Shown here piece by piece: positions 34,405 through 43,620 of a DNA stretch of 64,000 bases. The notes beneath the pieces were generated by a model. That model was given only the letters and a program-made list of their open reading frames with translations. It was not told where the DNA came from and did no database searches. Each line of letters opens with the position of its first letter. Position 1 is the first letter of the stretch. The translations under genes were made by a program, and so were the position numbers. The DNA comes from MED-G105 sp039819085 (GTDB taxonomy: Bacteria; Pseudomonadota; Alphaproteobacteria; Caulobacterales; Parvularculaceae): positions 62,001-126,000 of the forward strand of contig JBCBSQ010000004.1 in the NCBI GenBank assembly GCA_039819085.1. Direction: 5' to 3'.

Positions 34405-35196
34405 ATGACAACGATCGCCGACGTCGCCGCCGAAGTTCGCACGGTCGCTCCCGACGCGCCCTGGCGCTGGCTTGGCGCAGGCTGGCGCGATCTATTGCGC
34501 GCGCCCCAGATTAGTCTCGGCTATGGGTTTCTAGTGGTCGGCGGCGGCGGCGCCATCATTTACGGTCTATGGCGATCTGGGCTGGAGGCGTTGATTCCGG
34601 TCGCATTCGGCGCGTTCGCCATTCTCGGCCCGATGCTTGCGCTTGGCACTTACGAGCTTAGCCGCCGACTGGCGGCGGGCGAAGCCCCTGCGGTCTATCC
34701 GCCAAAGCTCGCCGGCAAGCGATCAATCACGCAAATCGCCTATATCGGCTTCACCTTGATGTTCGCCGCCCTCGTCTGGCTGCGCGTGGCGATCATGCTT
34801 TATGCGCTATTCACCAATGGATCCTACGTGCCATTGCCCGAATTCATGAGCTTTGCGCTCGGCACCGGCGCGGGTCTCTCGATGATCGCGATCGGCACGG
34901 CTATTGGCGGCGTCATCGCGTTCAGCATCTATATCGTCACGGTGATTTCAATACCGATGCTGATGAACGAAGACACCGATTCGGTAACGGCGATCGCAGC
35001 GGGAATCGTCGCCTTGCAGAAGAACCCACGGGCGATGCTTCTATGGGCGTGGCTGATCGCGGTGATAACGATCGCCGGCGTCGCCACCGTTTTTGTCGGT
35101 CTCGCGATTGCATTTCCGGTGCTCGGGCATGCGACCTGGCACGCTTACCGCGACCTGCGCGGCGGCGCCGTCTCTGATCTGACGCCCGGGCTCTAA
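34405..35196 (+). CDS. DUF2189 family integral membrane protein
   Basis: The 263 residues form a polytopic membrane protein with about six helices, matching the DUF2189 family: WRWLGAGWRDLLRAPQISLGYG at the N-terminus, then FAILGPMLALGTYELSRRLAAGE and a late FPVLGHATWHAYRDL. The function is unknown. It converges on the cbb3 assembly gene ccoS with 43 bp between stops. A strong FNR-type site with no ribosome site before the ATG suggests oxygen-limited, perhaps leaderless, expression. A role in microaerobic respiration or oxidase maintenance is an inference from position and regulation. Confidence 0.88.
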   Translation: MTTIADVAAEVRTVAPDAPWRWLGAGWRDLLRAPQISLGYGFLVVGGGGAIIYGLWRSGLEALIPVAFGAFAILGPMLALGTYELSRRLAAGEAPAVYPPKLAGKRSITQIAYIGFTLMFAALVWLRVAIMLYALFTNGSYVPLPEFMSFALGTGAGLSMIAIGTAIGGVIAFSIYIVTVISIPMLMNEDTDSVTAIAAGIVALQKNPRAMLLWAWLIAVITIAGVATVFVGLAIAFPVLGHATWHAYRDLRGGAVSDLTPGL

Positions 35197-35239
35197 GCGC
35201 GCGCCTTTCTCAAGCAGAGAGTTAAGGGGACAAGGGGGC

Positions 35240-35401
35240 CTAGTCTCGGCCTTGCGCTTCAAGATCGTCATCGAGAAGAATGCGCTGCGCCGCGCCGTCA
35301 GGATCGTCGTACTGGCCGGAGCGCAGCGACCACATGAAGGCGCCAAGCCCCAGCGCGCCGAGCCCTAAGGCGATTGGGATCAGGAACATGATTGCGCTCA
35401 C
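35240..35401 (-). CDS. ccoS: cbb3 oxidase maturation protein CcoS
   Basis: This 53-residue protein is read from a GTG at 35401 that overlaps the ccoI stop (GTGA). It has one transmembrane helix (FLIPIALGLGALGLGAFMW) followed by the family tail SLRSGQYDDPDGAAQRIL and an acidic DDD. CcoS is required for cofactor insertion into the cbb3 oxidase. An internal ATG at 35389 is an alternative start. It is the last gene of the ccoGHIS unit. Confidence 0.92.
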   Translation of the reverse strand: MSAIMFLIPIALGLGALGLGAFMWSLRSGQYDDPDGAAQRILLDDDLEAQGRD

Positions 35402-37695
35402 GCCGCAGCTCCAATGGGCGCCGTCGCCGCGCTTGAAGAAACCTCGCTCTTTCCTTTGGCGCGCGGCCCTGCAAGCCGCAGGGCGTTCAGGGTCACGATG
35501 ATCGACGAGCCGGACATGGCGATCGCGGCGATCAGCGGCGTCACATGGCCGGCGGCCGCTAAAGGCACGGCGCAGGCGTTGTACGCGGCGGCGAAAGCGA
35601 AATTCTGCAGCACCCGTCGTTTCGCCGTCCGCGCGACGTCAACCGCCTCCACAATCGCGGAGAGCCCCTCACCGCCATAGACGATGTCAGCGGCGGCTTG
35701 TGTGGCGTCAGCCGCGCCGCCCGGCGACAGCGACACGTGCGCCCCGGCGAGCGACGGCGCGTCGTTGAGGCCGTCTCCCACCATGGCGACCTTCTCGCCA
35801 GCGTCGGCGAGCTCCTTGATCCGACGCGTCTTGCCAGCCGGGTCGATCCCGCCGCGCCAGTCCGCAAGACCCAGCCGCGCCGCCATCACTTCAGCCACTG
35901 CGGATCGATCGCCGGAGAGAAGCTCCGATGATAATCCCCGATCATCCAGCGCCGCAATCGTCGCCTCCGCATCGCCGCGCGGCGGATCATCGAAGCGTAG
36001 TCGAACCGGCGTCGCCCCATCCTCCGCATACCACGCCTCAAGCAAGACATCGTCCGTCGCCATGGCGCCGCCGTTTCCAAGCCCAGCGAAGTCGGCCGAG
36101 CCAAGCCGCGCCGCGACGCCGGGCGCCACGACGCCGATCACGCCAGCGCCGGGCGTTTCTTCGACATCGCTCGCCAGGGGACCAGGGCCCGCCGCCTCGA
36201 CGATTGCGCGGGAGAGCGGATGCCTGCTGGCGCGGGCGAGCTTGGCTGCGCGCGCCAGCGTATCGTCGCTGAAGTCGACTCCGCGCCGCAGCGCCGGCCG
36301 GCCGACCGTCAGTGTGCCGGTTTTGTCGAAGACGAACCGCGTCGCTTCGGCGAGACGTTCAAGAGCGTCGCCGGATTTCACCAGGATCCCTGACCGGAAC
36401 AGCCGTCCCGTCGCCACCACCTGCACCGCCGGCGCCGCGAGGCCAAGGGCGCAGGGGCAGGTGATGATCAGCACCGCGATCGCGTTCATCATGGAGACGC
36501 GCAGACCCGCCTCGCCAATGATTAGCCAGCCGAGGAATGTCGCGGCCGCAAGGCTGTGGACCACCGGCACGTAGAGCGCGGCCGCCTTGTCCGCGAGCCG
36601 CACGTAACGGCTCTTGGACTGTTCGCCAGCCTCAATGAGGCGCGTTAGGTCAGCGAGCAGCGAGGCGTCCGCTGTCGCCGTCGCCCGCATCACAAGACGC
36701 GCGGTCTGGTTCAAGACACCAGCGCGCGCGACGTCGCCGGCCGTCAGCCGCGCCGGCGCGCTCTCGCCAGTCACGAGCGAGGCGTCGACCAAAGACTCGC
36801 CTTCTTCAATGACGCCATCCACTGGCGCGCGATCGCCCGGCGCAAGCGCAACAAGATCGCCAACGGCGACGTCGCGGGTTGCGATGACTCGCACATCTCC
36901 ATTTGCATCAATGACAGCCGCCGTCGTCGCCTGCAGCGCCAGAAGATCACGCGCCGCCGCGCGCGCCCGCCAGCGCAAGCGATGATCGAGATACCGCCCA
37001 ATCAGCAGGAAAAAGAGCAGCATCACCGCCGCGTCGAAATAAAGCGCCTCCCCGCCCGCAAAGAACTCATACGTAGACAGACCAAGCGCCAGAACCACGG
37101 CGAGGGAAATCGGCACGTCCATGTTCGCCCGTCCATTGCGCAGCGCTCGGAACGCCGATTCAAAGAACGGCCGACCAGCGTAGAGCGCTGCGGGTATGGC
37201 GATGAGCGCGGAGACGAGATGCATGAGGCCACGCGTGCCGTCGCCCATCTCGCCCTCGCCTGACCAGACCGACACGGACAAAAGCATGACATTCGCCATG
37301 GCGAAGCCCGCAACCGCGAGCGCGCGCAACAAGCGTCGCCCTTCCGCGTCATGATCAGCCTCGCCGGCCTTCGGGTCGAATGGCGCGGTTCGGTAGCCAA
37401 GCCCCGACAGGCGCGCCGGGATCGCTTTCGGATCAATCGCGCCGCTTCGCCACGACGTCGTCAACCGGCCCGTCGAAAGGTTCAGCCGCGCCGTTTCAAC
37501 GCCATCAAGGCTTGTGAGCGCGCCTTCGATCTTCTTGATGCACCCGGCGCATTTCGCGCCAAACACCACCAGTTCGAGATGATCAACGCCCTCGGCGCGC
37601 CTGACAAACGGCGCCGGGTCCACGACCGCGCCATCATCGCCGGTCGCGGGCGACAGCCCGCTCGGGCATCCGGCGAGGGTGGCGGAGTCACTCAC
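35398..37695 (-). CDS. ccoI: Copper-translocating P-type ATPase CcoI (FixI)
   Basis: A GTG at 37695 overlaps the ccoH stop (GTGA), giving 765 residues. It has an N-terminal heavy-metal domain with GAKCAGC, eight predicted membrane helices with the metal-transport motif TCPCALG, the phosphorylation motif DKTGTLT, and the hinge VGDGLNDAPSL. CcoI supplies copper to the CuB site of the cbb3 oxidase and is of the CopA2/FixI export type. It sits in the canonical ccoGHIS order. Confidence 0.95.
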   Translation of the reverse strand: MSDSATLAGCPSGLSPATGDDGAVVDPAPFVRRAEGVDHLELVVFGAKCAGCIKKIEGALTSLDGVETARLNLSTGRLTTSWRSGAIDPKAIPARLSGLGYRTAPFDPKAGEADHDAEGRRLLRALAVAGFAMANVMLLSVSVWSGEGEMGDGTRGLMHLVSALIAIPAALYAGRPFFESAFRALRNGRANMDVPISLAVVLALGLSTYEFFAGGEALYFDAAVMLLFFLLIGRYLDHRLRWRARAAARDLLALQATTAAVIDANGDVRVIATRDVAVGDLVALAPGDRAPVDGVIEEGESLVDASLVTGESAPARLTAGDVARAGVLNQTARLVMRATATADASLLADLTRLIEAGEQSKSRYVRLADKAAALYVPVVHSLAAATFLGWLIIGEAGLRVSMMNAIAVLIITCPCALGLAAPAVQVVATGRLFRSGILVKSGDALERLAEATRFVFDKTGTLTVGRPALRRGVDFSDDTLARAAKLARASRHPLSRAIVEAAGPGPLASDVEETPGAGVIGVVAPGVAARLGSADFAGLGNGGAMATDDVLLEAWYAEDGATPVRLRFDDPPRGDAEATIAALDDRGLSSELLSGDRSAVAEVMAARLGLADWRGGIDPAGKTRRIKELADAGEKVAMVGDGLNDAPSLAGAHVSLSPGGAADATQAAADIVYGGEGLSAIVEAVDVARTAKRRVLQNFAFAAAYNACAVPLAAAGHVTPLIAAIAMSGSSIIVTLNALRLAGPRAKGKSEVSSSAATAPIGAAA

Positions 37696-38207
37696 TGCAG
37701 CGCCACCTTGGCGTCGAACTCGAAAGCGGGCGCTTCTTCCTGATACGGACGATATGCCGCAACCGAAAGAACCCATGCTCCCGGCGCGACGTCGCTAGCG
37801 ATCGCTCGGTAGAGCCCGCCCCCTTGGGGTTCGAATTCAAGGCTTTGATCGTTTTGATCATTCGCGGGCCGCGACAGGGTCGCGGCGAGATCCAGGCCGA
37901 TGAGCGCAACATTCTCCGCATCCTGAAAGCGCAGGCTTATCACCGCCTCATCCTCTGCAAGGGTCGCCTCCTCAATGGAGACGCGCCACCCCAGCGCAGC
38001 TTGCGCTTCGCGCCGGGCAAGGGTCTCATTGTAGTTGAGGCCCTGCAGATAGGATTTCTCCACGTGCTCGCCGGGAAAGGACCTGAGCGCCAGCGTCAGG
38101 AAAATCCCGTTGGCGATGAAGATCACCGCGAAAAACGCGATGAGCGCGCCAAGCACATGCCTGCCCGTGATGCGAAACTCGCCGTCCATAGCCCCAGTCA
38201 TGCTCAT
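37692..38207 (-). CDS. ccoH: FixH/CcoH cbb3 oxidase assembly protein
   Basis: The 171 residues have one N-terminal transmembrane helix (HVLGALIAFFAVIFIANGIFL) followed by a periplasmic FixH domain: SYLQGLNYNETLARREAQAALGW near residues 52-74 and a beta-rich remainder ending in AYRPYQEEAPAFEFDAK. CcoH associates with the oxidase during assembly. It overlaps ccoG upstream by 4 bp (ATGA) and ccoI downstream by 4 bp, so translation of the three is coupled. Confidence 0.94.
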   Translation of the reverse strand: MSMTGAMDGEFRITGRHVLGALIAFFAVIFIANGIFLTLALRSFPGEHVEKSYLQGLNYNETLARREAQAALGWRVSIEEATLAEDEAVISLRFQDAENVALIGLDLAATLSRPANDQNDQSLEFEPQGGGLYRAIASDVAPGAWVLSVAAYRPYQEEAPAFEFDAKVALQ

Positions 38208-39712
38208 TTGGCGCGCCCTCGCAAGAAGCTCGTGTCATTGCGCGACGCTTCGTCCGATCCTACGTCCTTCACCGAGAACGCGAGCGGCGTCGAGACGGGC
38301 GCCGCCTCGTTCGCCGGCGCAGTTACGAAGACGCGGATCGACCGGACGTCATCGCCGAACACATCCGCCTTCACCGAACGGCCGTCGGAGGCGAGGCCCA
38401 CCGCCTCAAGCTCGAAATCCTCGCCGACGCCAGCGAGGGAGATATCGAACGTGCGCACGTCATTGTCCTTGTTGACGATCTTTACGGTGTACGCATTGCG
38501 GACCGAACCGTCGGACAGCGTCACAAAGGACGGCGCGCGATCGCGCAGGACGTTCACCTCCAGCGTCGCGCGGCCGCCGAGCGTCAAGAGCATGACCGCA
38601 GTGACGATCGCGAACGCGGCCCCATAAAAGATCGTCCGCGCCCGAAGGAGCTTCACGGTCGGTTTCTCGCCGGCGACGCGGCGTTCGGCGTTCTTGTCGG
38701 TGTCATAACCGATAAGGCTCTTCGGCCTGCCGACCTTCTTCATCACATCGTCGCACGCATCGATGCAAAGAGCGCAGTTGATGCACTCCAACTGCGCGCC
38801 ATCGCGAATATCAATGCCCATCGGGCAAACCACGACGCAGGCGTGGCAGTCGACGCAATCGCCGCGGCCTTCCCACGTGTCGCCTTTCTTGTGCGAGCCG
38901 CGCGGTTCGCCCCGATCCGCCTTGTAGGTGACCTGAAGCGTTTCCTCATCCGTCAGCGCGGCCTGGATACGCGGCCAGGGGCACATATAGGTGCACACCT
39001 GTTCGCGCATCATCCCTGCGAGCGTATAGGTCGTGAAGGTCAGAATACCCGCGAACATGTAAGCAGAGCCCGGCGCCTCGCCGCGGAAGAACTGTCCGAA
39101 TACGGTCGGAGCGTCATGGAAGTAGAAGATCCAAGCGCCGCCCGTCGCCGCCGCAATGAGAAGCCAGATCGTATGCTTACTGACCTTCTTCGCGACCTTC
39201 TCCGCGCTCCACGGCCCCTTATTGAGCTTCAGGCGCTTGTTGCGGTCCCCTTCGATAAGGCGCTCGACTGCGATGTAAAGGTCCGTCCACACCGTTTGCG
39301 GACAGGTGTACCCGCACCAGACGCGGCCAAAGAGCGCCGTGGCGAGGAATAGCGCAAGCGCCGATAGAATGAGGAGACCGGTGACGTAATAGAGTTCGTC
39401 GGGCCAGATCTCGATAAAGAAGAAATAGAATCGCCCGCCTGCGAAATCGACGAGCACCGCCTGGTCCGGCTCGCCGGCCGCGCGCGGCCAGCGCACCCAG
39501 GGCAAGCCATAATAAACGCCGAGGGTGAAGACGAGGAGCGCCCATTTGATGGCGCGGTACTTGCCGTGCGCGAGCTTCGGTTGGATCTGCTCGCGCGCCC
39601 TGTAAAGCTCAGGCGTCTCGGCGGTTGACGCAGTCGCCGAGGCCCCACCGGCCGTCGACTGGGAAGAAGCGGCTCGTTTGTCCGTACTCAGTCCGACCTC
39701 GCCGTCCGGCAT
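38204..39712 (-). CDS. ccoG: Cytochrome c oxidase accessory protein CcoG (polyferredoxin)
   Basis: The 502 residues match CcoG/FixG: an N-terminal PELYRAREQIQPKLAHGKYRA, membrane helices, the RVWCGYTCPQTVWTDLY motif, and two 4Fe-4S sets (CVDCHACVVVCPMGID and CINCALCIDACD). A C-terminal immunoglobulin-like domain follows. CcoG reduces Cu(II) for oxidase assembly in studied species. It begins 29 bp after ccoP, so the structural and assembly genes probably form one transcript. Confidence 0.95.
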   Translation of the reverse strand: MPDGEVGLSTDKRAASSQSTAGGASATASTAETPELYRAREQIQPKLAHGKYRAIKWALLVFTLGVYYGLPWVRWPRAAGEPDQAVLVDFAGGRFYFFFIEIWPDELYYVTGLLILSALALFLATALFGRVWCGYTCPQTVWTDLYIAVERLIEGDRNKRLKLNKGPWSAEKVAKKVSKHTIWLLIAAATGGAWIFYFHDAPTVFGQFFRGEAPGSAYMFAGILTFTTYTLAGMMREQVCTYMCPWPRIQAALTDEETLQVTYKADRGEPRGSHKKGDTWEGRGDCVDCHACVVVCPMGIDIRDGAQLECINCALCIDACDDVMKKVGRPKSLIGYDTDKNAERRVAGEKPTVKLLRARTIFYGAAFAIVTAVMLLTLGGRATLEVNVLRDRAPSFVTLSDGSVRNAYTVKIVNKDNDVRTFDISLAGVGEDFELEAVGLASDGRSVKADVFGDDVRSIRVFVTAPANEAAPVSTPLAFSVKDVGSDEASRNDTSFLRGRAK

Positions 39713-39741
39713 TTCGGCCTCACCTTCCTCAATGGACGCCC

Positions 39742-40629
39742 CTAACGCTCGCCGCCGCCGAGAGCATGCACATAAACCGCCAGGGCCGTGATCTGCTCGT
39801 CCCCAAGCCGCTCGCTCCAGGCCGGCATCACCCCGCCGCGTCCCTCATGGATCGTCGCGCGGATCGCGTCGCGATCGCCGCCGTAAAGCCAGATCGCATC
39901 GGTCAGATTCGGCGCGCCAAGCTCTTTCATCCCTGCGCCATCAGCGCCGTGGCAGGAGACGCATTGCTCCGCGAACGTAACAGCGCCCCGCGCGGCCGCG
40001 TCGGCGTTCGCCTCGCCGCCGGACAGGCTGACGACATGTTCCACGACGTCATTGATCTGATCGCCCGTCAGAAGTCCATCACGGCCATACGCCTGCATCA
40101 TGTTGAATCGCGCATTCGGATCGGTCGAACGGATGCCGTGCCGAAGCGTGGTCTTGATGTCATCAAACTGGCCGCCCCATAGCCAGGCGTCGTCAACAAG
40201 GCTTGGATAGCCGACAAACCCCTGCCCGCCGGCGCCATGACAGGTCGCGCAATTGTCGCCAAAGAGCGATTCGCCCGCTTCCAGCGCATACTGAAGGAGT
40301 TGCGGATCAGCTTCGACGTCCTCAATCGCGGAAACCGTCAGGAGACGCTTCATCTGCTCGCCGCGTTCAGCATCAAGCGCGGCGATCGCCTGCTCGACAT
40401 TCTGTCGCTCCGAGTGGTTGCGGATGCCTTTGGTATGACCGGAAATCCCCGGCCACGCCGGCATGAACACCCAGTAGACGACCGACCAGACGATCGTCGC
40501 GTAAAAGATGTAGACCCACCAGCGCGGCAGCGGATTGTTGAGCTCCTTCAGGCCGTCCCATTCATGGCCCGTCGTTTCGACGCCGCTGACGTCGTCGATT
40601 TCCTTTTCGTGAGAAGCGTCGCCCGCCAT
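39742..40629 (-). CDS. ccoP: cbb3-type cytochrome c oxidase subunit III (dihaem)
   Basis: The 295 residues have an N-terminal transmembrane anchor (WWVYIFYATIVWSVVYWVF) and two cytochrome c domains with haem motifs CATCH and CVSCH. Axial Met residues lie in MMQAYG and GVMPAW. The N-terminal HEWDGLKELNNPLPRWW is the CcoP signature. It passes electrons to CcoO and CcoN in the periplasm. The start lies 1 bp after the ccoQ stop. Confidence 0.96.
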   Translation of the reverse strand: MAGDASHEKEIDDVSGVETTGHEWDGLKELNNPLPRWWVYIFYATIVWSVVYWVFMPAWPGISGHTKGIRNHSERQNVEQAIAALDAERGEQMKRLLTVSAIEDVEADPQLLQYALEAGESLFGDNCATCHGAGGQGFVGYPSLVDDAWLWGGQFDDIKTTLRHGIRSTDPNARFNMMQAYGRDGLLTGDQINDVVEHVVSLSGGEANADAAARGAVTFAEQCVSCHGADGAGMKELGAPNLTDAIWLYGGDRDAIRATIHEGRGGVMPAWSERLGDEQITALAVYVHALGGGER

Positions 40630-40630
40630 C

Positions 40631-40783
40631 TTATTCGTCCTCGTCCCGCAGGGGAATCTGCTCAGCTTCGTCGAAGCCTTTTCTATTCTCGGGGCTGAAT
40701 GTGTAAATCAGCACCATGATGAATGCGGCGACAAAAAGAAGCAGGCCGCCGGTCTGCGCAAAGCTCGAAAGCGTCTCGTACAT
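40631..40783 (-). CDS. ccoQ: cbb3 oxidase subunit CcoQ
   Basis: This 50-residue protein has one transmembrane helix (GGLLLFVAAFIMVLIYTF) followed by the CcoQ-typical SPENRKGFDEAEQIPL and an acidic end. An AGGAGG site precedes the ATG at 40783. It lies between ccoO and ccoP as in other cbb3 operons. CcoQ stabilises the complex and is not catalytic. Confidence 0.93.
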   Translation of the reverse strand: MYETLSSFAQTGGLLLFVAAFIMVLIYTFSPENRKGFDEAEQIPLRDEDE

Positions 40784-40804
40784 TGGCGGTTCGCCTCCTG
40801 TTCG

Positions 40805-41533
40805 CTAGCGATAGTTTTCTTCAGGCTCATAGGTCGAGAAATCGACCATCGTGCCGAGGATCTGCAAATAGGCGATGAGCGCATCCATCTCCGTCACGCG
40901 GCGCGGGTCGCCGTCAAAGTCGCGCACCTGCGCCTTGGGATAGCGCGCCATGAAGCCGTCGAAATCGTCGGCGAAGGGATCAAGCTGCGTCGTGATGTCC
41001 GCAACCGCCTTTTCAACCATTTCATCCGTATAGGGAACGCCAACGCGACGGTTGGCCACGAGCCACGCCTTGGCGTCGTCAAACTCAAGGTCCGCATTGT
41101 TCAGATAGGCGTAGGGCGGCATGATCGACTCCGGCACGACGCTGCGCGGGTCGATCATGTGCTGCTGGTGCCAGGCGTCGGAATACTTGCCGCCGACGCG
41201 GGCGAGGTCCGGCCCGGATCGCTTGGAGCCCCATTGGAAAGGATGGTCGTACATGCTTTCAGCCGCGAGCGAGTAATGGCCGTAGCGCTCCACTTCATCC
41301 CGCAGCGGGCGGATCATCTGCGAATGACAAACATAGCAACCCTCGCGGATGTAGATGTTCCGGCCGGCCAGTTCGAGCGGCGAGTACGGCCTGACGCCCT
41401 TCACCTTTTCAATGGTGCTCTCAAGGTAGAAGAGCGGCGCAATCTCGACGATCCCGCCGATTGCGACGACGACGAGAATGGCGACGGTGAGCACAAGTCC
41501 GCGCTTTTCAAGGAATTCGTGACGGTTCAGCAT
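40805..41533 (-). CDS. ccoO: cbb3-type cytochrome c oxidase subunit II (monohaem)
   Basis: The 242 residues have an N-terminal membrane helix (LVLTVAILVVVAIGGIVEI) and one cytochrome c domain with CYVCHSQ. The segment VKGVRPYSPLELAGRNIYIREG and MIRPLRDEVERYGHYS are strongly conserved in CcoO. It transfers electrons from CcoP to the CcoN haems. It follows ccoN after 36 bp on the same strand. Confidence 0.97.
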   Translation of the reverse strand: MLNRHEFLEKRGLVLTVAILVVVAIGGIVEIAPLFYLESTIEKVKGVRPYSPLELAGRNIYIREGCYVCHSQMIRPLRDEVERYGHYSLAAESMYDHPFQWGSKRSGPDLARVGGKYSDAWHQQHMIDPRSVVPESIMPPYAYLNNADLEFDDAKAWLVANRRVGVPYTDEMVEKAVADITTQLDPFADDFDGFMARYPKAQVRDFDGDPRRVTEMDALIAYLQILGTMVDFSTYEPEENYR

Positions 41534-41569
41534 CTCTGTCTGTTCCTATCTGTTCGTTCCGAACCCAGC

Positions 41570-43252
41570 CTATTCGGCCGCCGCGAGCGCGCCGCGAGCC
41601 TCGCCGGCGTATTCGCTCGTTCTGATGTCGCCGCGGGCGGTCCGCCATAGATTGTAGGCCATGATCAGCGCCCCAACTAAGAAGAGGAGCCCGCCCAGCA
41701 TCCGGATGATGTAATACGGGTGCATCGCCTCGACGGTCTCGACGAATGAATATTCGAGGAAGCCGAACTCATTGTAGGCGCGCCACATGAGGCCTTGCAT
41801 GATCCCGGACACCCACATCGACGTGATGTAAAGAAGAATGCCAAGGGTTGAGATCCAGAAGTGCCACTCAACGAGCTGCTTTGAGTAAAGCTCCTGGCGC
41901 TTCCAGAGCCACGGGACGAGGCAATAGAGCGCGCCGAAGGAGACATAGCCAACCCAGCCGAGCGCGCCGGAGTGCACGTGGCCGATGGTCCAGTCCGTGT
42001 AGTGAGAAAGCGAGTTCACCGCGCGCACGGACATGAGCGGCCCTTCGAAGGTCGACATGCCATAGAACGCGACGGAGACCACCATCATCCGAAGAACGGG
42101 GTCCGTCCTCAGCTTGTCCCATGCGCCAGAGAGCGTCATGAGGCCATTGATCATCCCGCCCCAGGACGGCATCCACAGCATGATCGAGAAAGTCATGCCG
42201 AGGGTCTGCGCCCATTCAGGCAACGCCGTATAATGAAGATGGTGCGGGCCCGCCCAGATGTAGATGAAAATCAGCGCCCAGAAGTGGATGATCGACAGCC
42301 GGTAGGAATAGACCGGCCGCTCGGCTTTCTTCGGGATAAAGTAGTACATGATGGCGAGGAAGCCGGCGGTCAGGAAGAAGCCGACGGCATTGTGCCCGTA
42401 CCACCATTGCGTCAGCGCGTCCTGCACGCCTGCAAAGAGCGGATAGCTCTTGGAGCCGAAGAACGAGACCGGCATCGCCAGATTGTTGACGATGTGCAGC
42501 ATGGCGATCGTCACGATGAAGGCGAGATAGAACCAGTTCGCCACGTAAATGTGCGGTTCTTTCCGCTTCAGGAGCGTCCCCAGAAAGACGAGGAGATAGA
42601 CGACCCAGACAATCGTCAGCCAAAGGTCCGCATACCATTCAGGTTCAGCGTACTCTTTCGACTGGGTGATCCCCATGAGATAGCCGGTTGCGGCGACGAC
42701 GATAAAAAGGTTGTAGCCCCAGAAGACGAACCAGGGCGCTAGGCCGCCCCAAAGCCGCGCGCGGCAGGTGCGCTGCACGACATAAAACGATGTGGCGATC
42801 AGGACATTGCCGCCGAATGCGAAGATGACGGCCGATGTGTGCAGCGGCCTCAGACGGCCGAAACTCGCGGCGGGAATGTTCTCGAAGTAAAGAAGGTTCG
42901 GAAAGGCCAGCTGCGCGGCGATGACCACCCCCACAAGGAAGCCCGCGATCCCCCAGAAGACCGACGCGCCAACGCCGGCCTTGACGACGCCCATTTCGTA
43001 CGTCGCCTGATCAAGCGACTTGCCCTTGGAGACGTAGGCGGCGAGCGCGAAGCCGCCGGCGAGCGCCGCAAGGAAGAAGACGTAGGCGTGGGCCTGCATG
43101 CCGCCGTCCACCGCCCGCGCCGCGGTGAAGATCGCCCACAGGCCAAGCAGCGCGAGGCCGGACGCAATCGCGGCGACGCCATCATCCCCGCGCCCTTTCG
43201 CCCAGGGTGGCGCAATCGGCGGGTTCGGGTCCTTTTGGCTGTCGGCGGCCAT
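41570..43252 (-). CDS. ccoN: cbb3-type cytochrome c oxidase subunit I
   Basis: The 560 residues are a full CcoN with about 12-14 membrane helices and the haem-copper ligand segments RPLHTSAVIFAFGGNVL, WWYGHNAVGFFLTAGF, WAGPHHLHYTALP and HYTDWTIGHVHSGALGW. It is the catalytic subunit that reduces O2 to water with high affinity. It is the first gene of an eight-gene run (ccoNOQP-GHIS). A perfect TTGAC-N4-GTCAA site lies about 170 bp upstream. Confidence 0.97.
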   Translation of the reverse strand: MAADSQKDPNPPIAPPWAKGRGDDGVAAIASGLALLGLWAIFTAARAVDGGMQAHAYVFFLAALAGGFALAAYVSKGKSLDQATYEMGVVKAGVGASVFWGIAGFLVGVVIAAQLAFPNLLYFENIPAASFGRLRPLHTSAVIFAFGGNVLIATSFYVVQRTCRARLWGGLAPWFVFWGYNLFIVVAATGYLMGITQSKEYAEPEWYADLWLTIVWVVYLLVFLGTLLKRKEPHIYVANWFYLAFIVTIAMLHIVNNLAMPVSFFGSKSYPLFAGVQDALTQWWYGHNAVGFFLTAGFLAIMYYFIPKKAERPVYSYRLSIIHFWALIFIYIWAGPHHLHYTALPEWAQTLGMTFSIMLWMPSWGGMINGLMTLSGAWDKLRTDPVLRMMVVSVAFYGMSTFEGPLMSVRAVNSLSHYTDWTIGHVHSGALGWVGYVSFGALYCLVPWLWKRQELYSKQLVEWHFWISTLGILLYITSMWVSGIMQGLMWRAYNEFGFLEYSFVETVEAMHPYYIIRMLGGLLFLVGALIMAYNLWRTARGDIRTSEYAGEARGALAAAE

Positions 43253-43620
43253 GACGCGTCCTTTCTCTCGTCTCCGTAGGCTCTGGGCTCAAGAAACCCG
43301 GTCGGCCCTTCCTTTGAACCGGCGCCGGTTTGCTCTTGCCTGTCGCATTGGAAAAAAGGCCGGTCGACGCGGCCCAATGATCCTCAATCAGATTAGTGCG
43401 CCAGCTCGCCGCGATTAGTTTTGACTTGGGTCAAGGCGACACGCGTTTAGGTGCGGCATAATCGACATTGATCAGGCTAAGCGGATCGCCGGCGTGTCCT
43501 TATGATGATTGACTATCGCCGCGCGGAGTGGATCGTCGGCCGCCGCCCCGACGAAAGATTGCGCAAAGCGAATCACCATCGCGGCCCACGGCGATATCCA
43601 CGCGCCACGGCGCGACCTTG
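43253..43620. other. Divergent intergenic region before ccoN
   Basis: These 368 bp separate ccoN from the small opposite-strand gene at 43621. They hold the FNR-type site at 43421-43434 and, on the minus strand, -10-like hexamers around 43390-43397. Upstream in-frame extensions of the small gene reach 43528, but codon choice there gives no support. Confidence 0.6.
43421..43434 (-). promoter_or_regulatory. FNR-type operator of the cco operon
   Basis: TTGAC-TTGG-GTCAA is a perfect two-arm FNR/FnrL site. On the minus strand an ACTAAT (43397 to 43392) could be the -10, placing the site centre near -42 and leaving an untranslated leader of about 130 bases before ccoN. Confidence 0.8.

Noticed and set aside
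43455..43475. Possible second FNR site (TTGATC half) before ccoN
   Set aside because: Only one arm fits; the second arm at the required spacing is absent.
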